DNA of 64,000 nucleotides from the NCBI RefSeq assembly GCF_029309905.1, contig NZ_JARBJP010000002.1:62001-126000 (forward strand), in the 5' to 3' direction. The notes under the pieces are model-generated. The model did no database searches, was not told where the DNA came from, and saw nothing but the letters and a program-made list of their open reading frames with translations. Position numbers and translations under genes: made by a program. This DNA is from Brytella acorum (GTDB lineage: Bacteria; Pseudomonadota; Alphaproteobacteria; Acetobacterales; Acetobacteraceae). This document shows positions 8,422 to 17,376 of this stretch, one piece after another (the stretch's first letter is position 1; every line of letters begins with the position of its first letter).

Positions 8422-11400
8422 TCAGTGGCTCGGCGCGGGAACCGGCGGCGCGAAAGCTTCGGGCTTGAGGGCGGTGACAGGCGCTCTGGAGAGTGCGTCG
8501 TTCAGGACGTCCAGCGCCTTGGAAAGCTGCTGGTCTTCGCCTTCGAACGTCGCGTGCGGCATGTTTTCCACGACCACATCCGGTTCGACACCGTGGTTTT
8601 CGACCAGCCAGTGGCCGCTCATGTCGAAATACGGATTTTCCGCCGTTCGCGCCGTGCCCTGGTCGATCAGGCGATCGCCATCGGACAGCCACACCCCGGC
8701 GCCAGCGGTGCGCATGCCGACGAGCGGCGCGATCTTCAGGGATTTGATGCCCTGCGAGAAAGTCTCTCCGTCCGAATAGGTGAACTCGTCGCACAGCACG
8801 ACGAGGTGGCCGCGGAAGGCCTGCTGCATGTTCACGCTGGGTGCGTTGTCATAGCGTGCCCAGAACATCCAGGCTTTGCGCATCAGGCTGGACAGGACCC
8901 AGGAATCGATATTGCCGCCCATGTTGCGGCGCACATCGATGACGATCGCGTCCTTGTCCAGATTGGCATAGAACTCGCGCGTGAAAGCCTCGATATCTTC
9001 GCCCCCCATGGCGCGCAGATGGACATAGCCGATGCGGCCCTTGCTGGCCCTGTCGACGAAGGCGGCGCGGCCCCGTTCCCAGTCACCATATTGCAGGGCT
9101 GCCTCACGTTTATGGCTGGTCGCAAGCACGACCACCCGATGATTCTGCCCGTTCCGTCGCAGGGTCAGGAGAACCTGACGTCCGGCCTGATCGGCCAGGG
9201 CGGATGAGAGATCGGGCGCGCCGACCACGTTCTGGCCGTTCACGGCGATGATCAGATCGCCTTCGCGTGCGTCGACATCGGGTTTGCGCAGCGGGGAGCT
9301 GGCGTCAGGAAGATCCGGATCGCTGGCATAGATATGTTCGATGCGGAAGCCGTCATCCTCACGTTCGATCTGCGCTCCGAGACCAGCGATCAGGTCGGCG
9401 GACGGACGCTGGCCGGTATTGGCGGGGCGAAGCTGTGAATGCAGCGCGTTCAGCTCGCCCATCATCTGCCCGAGCAGATCATCGAGATCCGAACGGTCCG
9501 CGAGACGGTCGATCAGGGGACGATAACGCGTGCGCACCGCATTCCAGTCCACGCCGCGCAGATTGCGATCGTAGAAATGGTCACGATGCAGACGCCAGGC
9601 GTCCTCGAACATGTCGCGCCACTCGGCGCCCGGATCGACGCGCAGCCGCAGGTCTTCGAGCCTGATCGAGTCCGGTCCGACGTCGGGCGGCTGTTTGGCC
9701 CCGGCGGGAAGGAGCATCAGCCGGGGCAGCGCGCTTGGTCGTGGCGTCGTGTCGACGAGCAGGGTCTTGCCATCGGGGGTGGCGTCAAAGGTCGAAACCT
9801 TCGGCGCGAAAGTTTCGACCTTGTGTTCCTTGTTGTCGATATGGATCGACTTCAGCGGATTGCTGTCATCCGTGCCGTCCAGGACGAACAGGAACTCGCT
9901 CGATGCGCGGAGATTGCTGAAATCTCCGGCGGGAACCGGCACCTCATAAAGGCGATCCTTGAGGCCCTCGACCACGATGGCAGCGGGCTTCGCTTTCGGG
10001 TCCGGTTTCGCGTCCGGCTTGACGTCGTCCAGTTCGGTCGCCGGGGCGAAGGGAAAACGCGTCTTCGGCTGAAGCGCGAGAGCATAGATCCCCGTGCGCT
10101 TCGGAAACACCGGCCCGAGGTTACGGTCACCCCAGGGCGAAGCATTGGCAAGCGAGAAATTCCGGTCGGAGAGGAACCAGAGCCAGTGACCGTCCGGACT
10201 GAAGCTCGGGGCGTAGGATTCGTATTTCTCGTCCGTCAGCCACGTCGTCTGGCCGGTCGCGAAGCTATAGAGCGCGATCTGTCGTCGGATGCTGTCGCCT
10301 CGCGTGCGGACAAATGCCAGCGCCTTGCTGTCCGCCGACCATTTGGTCTCCGCATAGCTCGTCGTGCCGTCCTTGGTGGCGTCGTCGATCAGACGCTCCG
10401 CAAGCGTGTGAACGTCCAGGACCATAAGACGTCCCGTCATGTCGGTATGGGCGATGTAGCGTCCGTCCGGCGATACGGTCAGGCTGGTCGGGCCGCTATG
10501 ATTGCCGTGAGTGAGCTGTTCGCCCTTGCCGTTGCCATCCGTCGGAAAGCGCCAGATTTCCGATTCGCCCGTCGAATCGCTGAAGGCATAGACGAATTTA
10601 CCGTCCGGACTCACGGTGGCTTCGCGCAGCCGCAGACCTGGATCGTCAGCGATCTGCACGCGGCGACGCGAGCCCGTGCCCGCGAGAATCACATGACCGC
10701 GAAAGGTCAGCGCGACGGTGTTGCCATCGGCGGAGAGAGAGGTGTCGTTAAGATAGCGGAAGGGATGGTCGAGCCATTGCGGTCGCCGGGCTTCATCGTC
10801 GGAGGCGATGCTGACGGCCACGCGGGCGGGTGCTCCATCCGCGAGGTTGAGACGGTAGAGATCGGCACCGAGCTGATAGACGATGTCGTCGCCGGAAATG
10901 GAGGCCTGTCGGACGCCGAAATCGACATGGTGCGTGAGCGGACGCGCATCCGTGCCATCGAGTGCGTAGCTCCAGAGGTTGTCGCGTCCGTTCTGATCGC
11001 TGACGACGATGAGCCGGTCGTGCCAAAGCATGGGACGTCGCAGATTGACGTCCTGCGGGCCGATGCGCTCCGCTTCCTTGCCGTCATGGAGATTGTAGCG
11101 CCAGAGTTGCGATACGGCGCCGCCGCGATAGGCGCGGAGGTGATCCCGGCTCATGGCGGTGCCAAAGCGGACGAAATAGATCCACTGGCCGTCGGCGCTC
11201 AGGGTGGCATCATTCGCATCGGCGAGCGGGAAGACCCTGCGTTCATGCGTTATGGGGTTGACGCTTGCCAGAATGGCACTGAATCCGGGGCCGGATTTGG
11301 GTGTCGTGCGGTAGATCAGGCCCGCCTTCGCGTCCCATCCGACAGGCATGACGACGCTGTTTTCGAAGGTGACGCGTCGCGGCGGGCCGCCAGCGGTCTG

Positions 11401-11676
11401 CATCACATACAGTTCGGTCGGACCGTCGAAGTCGGCGATAAATGCGATCTGCGTGCCGTCAGGCGAGAGGATCGGGTGCGGGTCCGTGCCAATTCGGCCT
11501 GTCAGCCGACGAGCGTCGCCGCCGGTTTTGGCCACGGTCCAGACGGACTGTCCGGCGTCGAAGGTGACGGTGTCTGTTGCGATACTCGGATCGCGCAGAT
11601 ATCCCGGCGCGGCCTGTGCTGTCGCCGCCAGCAGGGAAAAGAGGGCGCAGCCGTTGAGCAGGCGCGAAAGTCGCAT
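8422..11676 (-). CDS. Periplasmic Tricorn-like S41 serine protease
   Basis: A 1084-residue protein with the architecture of Tricorn protease homologues. Seen in order: a signal peptide (to about residue 22, ATAQAA); N-terminal beta-propeller blades made of repeated SPDG-type WD40-like units (HPILSPDG, TLSADG, TVSPDG, SFSPDG); a helical core with AWRLHRDHFYD, whose histidine matches the catalytic one; a PDZ segment (REGDLIIAVNGQNV); and the C-terminal S41 domain with the nucleophile region CDEFTYSDGETFS. It is predicted to degrade peptides in the periplasm. It is preceded by 171 bases that hold the terminator of the Hint gene. Length and domain order match the family; the peptide substrates cannot be read from sequence. 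Confidence 0.92.
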   Translation of the reverse strand: MRLSRLLNGCALFSLLAATAQAAPGYLRDPSIATDTVTFDAGQSVWTVAKTGGDARRLTGRIGTDPHPILSPDGTQIAFIADFDGPTELYVMQTAGGPPRRVTFENSVVMPVGWDAKAGLIYRTTPKSGPGFSAILASVNPITHERRVFPLADANDATLSADGQWIYFVRFGTAMSRDHLRAYRGGAVSQLWRYNLHDGKEAERIGPQDVNLRRPMLWHDRLIVVSDQNGRDNLWSYALDGTDARPLTHHVDFGVRQASISGDDIVYQLGADLYRLNLADGAPARVAVSIASDDEARRPQWLDHPFRYLNDTSLSADGNTVALTFRGHVILAGTGSRRRVQIADDPGLRLREATVSPDGKFVYAFSDSTGESEIWRFPTDGNGKGEQLTHGNHSGPTSLTVSPDGRYIAHTDMTGRLMVLDVHTLAERLIDDATKDGTTSYAETKWSADSKALAFVRTRGDSIRRQIALYSFATGQTTWLTDEKYESYAPSFSPDGHWLWFLSDRNFSLANASPWGDRNLGPVFPKRTGIYALALQPKTRFPFAPATELDDVKPDAKPDPKAKPAAIVVEGLKDRLYEVPVPAGDFSNLRASSEFLFVLDGTDDSNPLKSIHIDNKEHKVETFAPKVSTFDATPDGKTLLVDTTPRPSALPRLMLLPAGAKQPPDVGPDSIRLEDLRLRVDPGAEWRDMFEDAWRLHRDHFYDRNLRGVDWNAVRTRYRPLIDRLADRSDLDDLLGQMMGELNALHSQLRPANTGQRPSADLIAGLGAQIEREDDGFRIEHIYASDPDLPDASSPLRKPDVDAREGDLIIAVNGQNVVGAPDLSSALADQAGRQVLLTLRRNGQNHRVVVLATSHKREAALQYGDWERGRAAFVDRASKGRIGYVHLRAMGGEDIEAFTREFYANLDKDAIVIDVRRNMGGNIDSWVLSSLMRKAWMFWARYDNAPSVNMQQAFRGHLVVLCDEFTYSDGETFSQGIKSLKIAPLVGMRTAGAGVWLSDGDRLIDQGTARTAENPYFDMSGHWLVENHGVEPDVVVENMPHATFEGEDQQLSKALDVLNDALSRAPVTALKPEAFAPPVPAPSH

Positions 11677-11791
11677 TGTGACGATCCCGTTCCAGAAAAG
11701 AAGCGTTATAATGTTACGCAGAAACGGGCGCTTGAAAAGACGTTCGCAAAACGTCTTCGGGAAAACGATTCATACTCGGACAGGGCGCATG

Positions 11792-11821
11792 AAAAAAGGG
11801 CGTGCCGGAAGCACGCCCTTT
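11792..11821 (-). terminator. Rho-independent terminator of the Hint-protein gene
   Basis: An 11-bp perfect stem (11795-11805 with 11811-11821) and a 5-base loop stand 27 bases after the Hint gene stop. On the minus strand the stem is followed by a six-T run (11797-11792). It should insulate the Tricorn-like gene from the Hint gene. Confidence 0.9.
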
Positions 11822-11847
11822 CCTGTTTGCGGCGTCGAACTCGAAAA

Positions 11848-14694
11848 TCAGGCGACCTTGGTCATCTCCGCATCGTCTTCAAGCAGATATGGACCGGACT
11901 GGGCGATCTGAAGGCTCAGAACGCCGACGGAGCCAGGCTGGCGCTCGCCGATGAGCAGGGTCGCCGCGCCATTGGTCCAGCGCAGTGAGGGATGATCGAG
12001 GCCGTGCCATCCGTCGGCTTCCGCATCGACCATATGGGTGTTGACGGATCGTGTGACGTGGGAGTCCCACAGCGTCACTTCGCCAACGAGCAGTCCCAGC
12101 ATACGGCGGTCATCGCAGAAGGGGCCGACGACATCCGACGGGCGCGACGCGCGCGACATGATGCGAACCGCATTCACGCCTTCCGGCAGAGACACGACGA
12201 TCATACCGTCACGCTCCCGCACACGACGCAGCGGCGTGCCGAACATCGTCGTGATTTCGATCCGCGCATCCGTCGTGATGTCGGTTGCGTTTGTGACCGT
12301 CAGACCCAGCGTGTCGGTGGCTCGTGCGGCGAGGCGCGCGTGGATGGGCTCGACGAACGTCCGCGATGTTTCGAGTTCGGCCGCGGCCTGCGACCAGTCC
12401 AGATTGCGCGAGCACAGCGACACCACACGGCCCGACGTGAAGGAACGGCGATTTCCTGTGTCGAGGTAGCTTTCGGTCTCGAGACCCTCGGCGAGAATGA
12501 CGCTATGGACGTCCGTTTCGACGTGGAAGTAACGATACTCGGTGATCGAACGGTCGTAGAAGATGCTCGAACCGTTCACCAGCATGCGCACGGGCACGAA
12601 CCGATCTTCAACATGTATGCAGTGCTCGGCGGTCACGAGCAGATCCCGTGCCGGAAGGTTTTCACCGAACGCATTCCGGACGATCCGGACCGGATAGCCG
12701 GCGGCGTCTTCGGATTTGCCGGTCTGGACGATCACGTGCGCCGAGCCGACCCAGACGACGGGGCGGAACGCTGCATGGTCTCCGACGACGGAGATCATGT
12801 CCCCGATTGTCAGATCTTCGACGGCGACGTCGCCGTGATCCGTGTGGATCAGGGTTCCCTGAAGGAAGCAGGGACCTTCGTTCAGAACGATCCAGTCTCC
12901 ATCGACGTCTTTGGAGATCGTCGTGGCGCCGGGAGTGAAGCCGGCCGTCGCATGGATGTCGGAAATGGTCGTCGTATGACCATTGCTGAACTTCATCGTC
13001 AGCGCATATGAGCCGTCCGTGTTCTGCGAGTAGACGGCGGACGTCAGCGTCAGACCGGAATCTTTGTCGACGGCGAAACGTGTGTTGGCGGAGACGTTGT
13101 TGAATGCCGTGCCGATCGTGCTCTCGTTGCCGTTGAGGACGACTTCGTTGATCGAGTTATCGAAGTTGACGGTGTGGGGCGTGCCATAGAAGGACGCATA
13201 AAACTTGCTGTTATCGGCCATGTTGAGCGTCGGCACATTGACCGAGAGCGAGTGTTCGGCCGTACCCAGAGTGGCATTGTCGAGATTCAGCGTGCCGCCG
13301 CCGTTGATGCTGGACTGATCGAATATGACGTTGCCGTCATTGTTTTTGATGGTGAGCGTGCCATCGATCGCCGAAACGCCCCCGAGTTCGACAGGCGCTG
13401 CCGTATCGATGATGAGGGCGCCGTTTCCACGAATTTCCACGCCCTGCGTTGCGAAGACATAGCTCTCCGGGTTCTCGCCAGCCGGTGCATTAACCAGCAG
13501 CGTGGCATTCTGCATGATCGAAAGGCTGACGAACTGCACGGTCGTGGCCTGCGAGGCCTCGACATAGACCGGGCCGTTCCAGCCCTCGATCGAAGCCTGC
13601 CAGCAGGAATGACCGTTCTGGGGAATGTCCCCCCGGTCCCAGTTCGACGTGTCATACCAGTTCGCCGGGTTTTCAGCGGTGCCGGTGCCGATGAAATGGT
13701 CGTTCGCCATTCCACTATGAGCGGAATAGGTGCCATCCGTGTATTGTGAGGGATCACCGCCGACGGTCTGGGTGTGCTCGGCAACGGCGGCCAGAAACTG
13801 GGCTTCGTCCGTCGTGCTGTAATCTACGCCAGCGCCAGCGGCATTGCTGTCATCGACGTAGTAATTGCCGGAAGCGTCAACAGCGATCGCCGCGTCGCCT
13901 GGAACGAAGCCATCCGCGGTGTGGACACTGCCCACGACGACCGTATGACCACCGCTCATCGTGACTGTCAGGCTGTAGCTACCGTCATCGTTGGCCGAAA
14001 ACGCCGCGCTGACGGGCGTTTGGCCATTGGCGGGATCGATCGCGATGTGCGCGTTTTCCGAATATCCGTAAATCGTCGCGGTGTCGTTGTCCTGCGATCC
14101 GTTCAGAACGAGCGTGTTGACGGTCGTGGGATCGAACGTGACGGACTGACCCGCGGAATACCAACCCGTGTAAAGCGTGCTGCCACCCTGAAGGGAGATA
14201 TTGAGCCCGCCATAATTGCAACCGGGCGCCGTGAGGTTCAGCGGCTGGCTGGCCGAACCCAGTGTCGAATTGATCAGGTTGAGCGTGCCGTCGCCATTCA
14301 GGCTGTTGCCGTCAAATACAACATTGTTATTGTTGTTGACGATCGTCACGGTGCCGCTGTTTTCGGTAAATAGTCCGAGTTCGACTTTCGCGGGCGTGTC
14401 GATGATCAGTTCACCGCCACGCAGAACCTCAAAAGCATGCACGGCAAACACATTTCCGGCAGTGTTGCTGTCGCCTGTCGCGGTAATCTTGAGCGTCGCA
14501 TAGGGACCGACTGTCAGAGAGCTGATCTGGCCGTAGGCCGCCGCATTCGCGACCGCAACGAGCGGATCGCATTCGGAGCCCCAGAGTGTCGTGTCGTCGC
14601 ACGTGTTCTGCTGGGGAATTGTTCCATTCGACCAGTTCGCGGGATCATAGAAATCTTCAGAATTGCTCTGCTGGAAGTAATTCGGTCTGGACAT
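11848..14694 (-). CDS. Large secreted Hint-domain protein with duplicated N-terminal module
   Basis: A 948-residue protein. Two homologous modules of about 300 residues are visible. The first covers roughly 1-290 (DPANWSNGTIPQQN, LRGGELIIDTPAKVELG, GDGTLNLINSTLGSA). The second covers roughly 330-605 (DTSNWDRGDIPQNG, GNGALIIDTAAPVELG, GGGTLNLDNATLGTA). Both are rich in Asn/Gly/Thr and look like beta-helix or autotransporter-like repeats. A Hint_2 domain follows near 606-760, with a start CFLQGTLI whose cysteine is the expected nucleophile and a TAEHCIHV block. About 190 further residues form a C-terminal beta-rich part. No signal peptide is seen, so export by a type I-like route is an inference. 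GGAAAG lies 8 bases before the ATG. It could be an adhesin or matrix protein; self-processing by the Hint domain is untested. Confidence 0.8.
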   Translation of the reverse strand: MSRPNYFQQSNSEDFYDPANWSNGTIPQQNTCDDTTLWGSECDPLVAVANAAAYGQISSLTVGPYATLKITATGDSNTAGNVFAVHAFEVLRGGELIIDTPAKVELGLFTENSGTVTIVNNNNNVVFDGNSLNGDGTLNLINSTLGSASQPLNLTAPGCNYGGLNISLQGGSTLYTGWYSAGQSVTFDPTTVNTLVLNGSQDNDTATIYGYSENAHIAIDPANGQTPVSAAFSANDDGSYSLTVTMSGGHTVVVGSVHTADGFVPGDAAIAVDASGNYYVDDSNAAGAGVDYSTTDEAQFLAAVAEHTQTVGGDPSQYTDGTYSAHSGMANDHFIGTGTAENPANWYDTSNWDRGDIPQNGHSCWQASIEGWNGPVYVEASQATTVQFVSLSIMQNATLLVNAPAGENPESYVFATQGVEIRGNGALIIDTAAPVELGGVSAIDGTLTIKNNDGNVIFDQSSINGGGTLNLDNATLGTAEHSLSVNVPTLNMADNSKFYASFYGTPHTVNFDNSINEVVLNGNESTIGTAFNNVSANTRFAVDKDSGLTLTSAVYSQNTDGSYALTMKFSNGHTTTISDIHATAGFTPGATTISKDVDGDWIVLNEGPCFLQGTLIHTDHGDVAVEDLTIGDMISVVGDHAAFRPVVWVGSAHVIVQTGKSEDAAGYPVRIVRNAFGENLPARDLLVTAEHCIHVEDRFVPVRMLVNGSSIFYDRSITEYRYFHVETDVHSVILAEGLETESYLDTGNRRSFTSGRVVSLCSRNLDWSQAAAELETSRTFVEPIHARLAARATDTLGLTVTNATDITTDARIEITTMFGTPLRRVRERDGMIVVSLPEGVNAVRIMSRASRPSDVVGPFCDDRRMLGLLVGEVTLWDSHVTRSVNTHMVDAEADGWHGLDHPSLRWTNGAATLLIGERQPGSVGVLSLQIAQSGPYLLEDDAEMTKVA

Positions 14695-15072
14695 TGATCA
14701 AGCTTTCCATCGCTATCGGTTCCTTCGAGCGTCGAGGTGTCGCTTTACAGAAACCAGGATGCCGGCTGATGGAGAGTTTCATAATTCTCCGGCAACCCGC
14801 ATTAATGAAACGCCTGTTATCGAAATCGAGATAGAATTGATACAATACAAAAAGAAATAAAACACGAATGACGATTTATTAACGCTATCTGAATTTTCTA
14901 TACGTCAAAAAGCGTTAATCAAGCATCGTTAACGTTATATTAACTATATGAGCCGAGCTTAAATAACGGAATTTCTGACTTTCTATAGACGATTCGCGGC
15001 GTGATCTGAAGATGTGACTGTCCGTCGACGGCGTAATTCCCGCTCCCGAAGCAACTGAAAACCCAACCCTGT
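14695..15072 (-). promoter_or_regulatory. AT-rich upstream region of the Hint gene with inverted repeats
   Basis: This 378-base gap holds no gene. Its central part is strikingly AT-rich compared with the rest of the window. TTAACGCT at 14879-14886 is repeated inverted as AGCGTTAA at 14911-14918 (24 bases apart), and the palindrome CGTTAACG sits at 14927-14934. Such an arrangement fits a promoter with operator sites, or a site for an H-NS-like silencer, serving the Hint gene that starts at 14694. The regulator is unknown. Confidence 0.45.
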
Positions 15073-15768
15073 TCAGGCGTCGGCTGCCGCTTTCAACCCC
15101 GCTGCCGCTGCTAACGGGCACAGAGGGAGAGCAAGGGCCAGAAATGCCCCTAAAAGATTCAGCTCGACACTATAACTCAGGCCGAATTGAGCAGCGTAAC
15201 CTGCTGCTGCGCCGAAAATAAGTATAGGCGTCGCCAGCGGCAGAATAAGAAGGGGTAACAGGACGCCTCCTCGTCTGGCGCCAAGAACAATACCGGCTGC
15301 CATGCCCCCGATCAGTGACAGTGTGGGTGTTCCAAGCGCGAGGCCCATAAGCAGGGGAAGAAGATCGGCCGTATGGATGCCGAGCATGATTGCCAGAGGG
15401 CTTGCGGCGAGCAGGAGCGGCAGGCCCGTGGTCAGCCAGTGAGCGATGATCTTGCCCAAGGCAACGAGCGAAGGAGGAACGCCGAGCATGAGCAACTGGT
15501 CCAGAGAGCCATCCTCAAGTTCGGATCCGAAAAGCCTGTCGAGCGGCAAGAGAGTAGCGAGAAGGGCGCACACCCAGACGATGCCAGGCGCCATGCGCCG
15601 TAAAAGTTCCGGCGATGGTCCAAGGGCCAGAGGAAAAAGACTTCCACAGAGAAAAAAGAAAAGAAGTGCGGCGAGCGTGTCGGCGCCGTGGCGTAGCGCG
15701 AGGCGCAGTTCTCGACCAATGAGGGCGAGCAGGGGGCCGATCATGGCCCCATTCATGGCTCCCTTCAT
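15073..15768 (-). CDS. ccmB: Heme exporter membrane subunit CcmB
   Basis: A 231-residue inner-membrane protein with about six hydrophobic spans, the permease part of the CcmAB complex that releases holo-CcmE during cytochrome c maturation (system I). Seen: the start LLALIGRELRLALRHGADTLAALLFF, then RMAPGIVWVCALLATLLPLDRLF, the cytosolic EDGSLDQLLMLG motif typical of CcmB, and Leu-rich later spans. It starts inside the ccmA stop as an ATGA overlap (15765-15768). CcmC, CcmD and CcmE genes are not adjacent. Confidence 0.95.
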   Translation of the reverse strand: MKGAMNGAMIGPLLALIGRELRLALRHGADTLAALLFFFLCGSLFPLALGPSPELLRRMAPGIVWVCALLATLLPLDRLFGSELEDGSLDQLLMLGVPPSLVALGKIIAHWLTTGLPLLLAASPLAIMLGIHTADLLPLLMGLALGTPTLSLIGGMAAGIVLGARRGGVLLPLLILPLATPILIFGAAAGYAAQFGLSYSVELNLLGAFLALALPLCPLAAAAGLKAAADA

Positions 15769-16409
15769 GAGAAGAGTTCCCGGTGCTGGGCTGGCAGGAC
15801 CAGTTTTCGTGTCTCTGGCATGGGGAGCGGAACATGGGTCGTGACGATCATCATGCCGCCTGCGGCACGATGCCGCGCCAGAACGGTCCCGAAGCGTTCG
15901 ACGGCATCGGCATCCAATCCGAGGCTCGGCTCGTCGAGCAGCCAGAGACGCGCATCGGTCAGCAGGATACGTGCGATGGCGCCACGCCGTTTCTGACCGG
16001 CGGAAAGGAGTCTGGCGGGCAATTCCGCGAGCGCGAGAAGGTCCACCGCCTCTAGAGCCGCTTCGAGGCTGGTTCCGTTCAGGCGTGCGGTCAGGTGAAG
16101 ATTTTCGGCCAGTGTCAGGCCCGGTTTCAGCGCGTCCTGATGACCGAGATACGCGACGCGCGGCGCGGTGGTATCGCTCTCTCCGGTTTCATCGTCGTGC
16201 CACAGGATATCGCCGCCATCGGGACGCCGCAGCCCCGCGACCGTCCGCAGGAGGGTCGATTTTCCGGCGCCGTTCGGGCCGGTGAGCAGAATGGCCTCGC
16301 CATCGTCCACATTGAAGGATACGGCATCCAGAACGAGCCGCTCGCCGCGAATGACGCTGAGGTCGCGGACTTCCAGGCGGGGGGCTATGCGATGCGGATG
16401 TGTGGACAT
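15765..16409 (-). CDS. ccmA: Heme exporter ATP-binding subunit CcmA
   Basis: A 214-residue ABC ATPase that powers the CcmAB release of heme-loaded CcmE. Seen: Walker A TGPNGAGKST near residue 40, the CcmA-type signature LSAGQKRR (not LSGGQ) and Walker B LWLLDEPSLGLD, then THVPLP in place of the usual H-loop context. The length is typical of CcmA, shorter than most importer ATPases. It is divergent from the amino-acid transporter ATPase gene; the ~90 bases between them probably hold both promoters. Confidence 0.95.
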   Translation of the reverse strand: MSTHPHRIAPRLEVRDLSVIRGERLVLDAVSFNVDDGEAILLTGPNGAGKSTLLRTVAGLRRPDGGDILWHDDETGESDTTAPRVAYLGHQDALKPGLTLAENLHLTARLNGTSLEAALEAVDLLALAELPARLLSAGQKRRGAIARILLTDARLWLLDEPSLGLDADAVERFGTVLARHRAAGGMMIVTTHVPLPMPETRKLVLPAQHRELFS

Positions 16410-16500
16410 GGGCCTTGGGTCGGTAGGAATCGTCCTGGGGGCGAGAAGGGCCTGTATAGAGACCTCGACCCCGCAGGGCCAGTTCCGCGCTCATCTTCCC

Positions 16501-17376
16501 ATGGAGTTGTTGCCGTCCGCATGGGTTGCGGACATATCGACAGTCGCATCGGTTTTTGATCGAATCGATGTCGTAAGAGCACCGCATGTTCAGGGGTTAC
16601 GAAAACTGGTCCAGTCCGACGAAGTTGTTCTCGAGGCCCGCGATATCAGAAAGGCTTTCGACACGAACACGGTTCTGAACGGGATGTCGCTTCGTGTGGA
16701 GCGCGGCGAACTGGTGTCGATCATCGGTCCGTCGGGGTGTGGCAAATCGACGTTCCTGCGCTGCCTCAATCTTCTCGAAATTCCGGATGGGGGGCAGGTG
16801 CGGATCGAAGATGTGCTCGTGTCTCGCGCGGGCGGAGAACGTTGGACGCGTGCCGACGAGAAACAGGCCCATCTGCTGCGCGCGCATGTCGGCATGGTCT
16901 TTCAGTCGTTCAATCTCTTTCCCCACTACACCGTGCTTCAGAACGCCATGCTCGCACCGCGCGTCGTGCGCCATGTCACGAGTGAGGCGGCTCGGGAGAC
17001 CGCGAGCCAGCTTCTGGAAAAAGTCGGTCTGGGTCACATGACGGATCGATATCCTCAAACCCTGTCCGGCGGTCAGCAGCAGCGTGCGGCGATCGCGCGC
17101 GCGCTCGCCATGAAGCCTGCCGTCATGCTGTACGACGAACCGACCTCGGCGCTCGACCCTGAAGTTTCGGAGGAGGTTCTCAACGTCATGCGCGCGCTCG
17201 ATGATGACGGCATGACACAGATCGTCGTCACCCATGACATGCGTTTCGCTCGGGCCGCATCGGATCGGGTTCTGTTCGTGGAAGGCGGAGTCATCGTCGA
17301 AGCCGGACCGCCGGAGCACATCTTTTCGGATCCGGTCGATCCTCGAACGCGACGCTTCCTGAGAACCATCCTATGA
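16501..17376 (+). CDS. Polar amino-acid ABC transporter ATPase
   Basis: A protein of 291 residues with a complete GlnQ/HisP-type ATPase: Walker A GPSGCGKST, Q-loop VFQSFNLFPHYT, signature LSGGQQQRAAIARAL, Walker B VMLYDEPTSALDPE and switch histidine VVTHDM. It should energise the fused permease encoded next, whose ATG overlaps its stop (ATGA, 17373-17376). The core begins near LEARDIRKAF, so the chosen start leaves an unusual 40-residue leader. The only other in-frame candidates are TTG codons at 16507 and 16510, and a CTG at 16606 preceded by AGGGG. The true start is therefore uncertain. Substrate is probably a polar amino acid. Confidence 0.88.
   Translation: MELLPSAWVADISTVASVFDRIDVVRAPHVQGLRKLVQSDEVVLEARDIRKAFDTNTVLNGMSLRVERGELVSIIGPSGCGKSTFLRCLNLLEIPDGGQVRIEDVLVSRAGGERWTRADEKQAHLLRAHVGMVFQSFNLFPHYTVLQNAMLAPRVVRHVTSEAARETASQLLEKVGLGHMTDRYPQTLSGGQQQRAAIARALAMKPAVMLYDEPTSALDPEVSEEVLNVMRALDDDGMTQIVVTHDMRFARAASDRVLFVEGGVIVEAGPPEHIFSDPVDPRTRRFLRTIL

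Noticed and set aside
8123-8794. Minus-strand frame of 223 codons at the 3' end of the Tricorn-like gene
   Set aside because: Half overlaps the protease in another frame, and the rest has no motif or ribosome site.
9439-11988. Plus-strand open frame of 849 codons opposite the Tricorn-like protease
   Set aside because: Shadow of the protease reading frame; it crosses the terminator and intergenic space without protein-like motifs.
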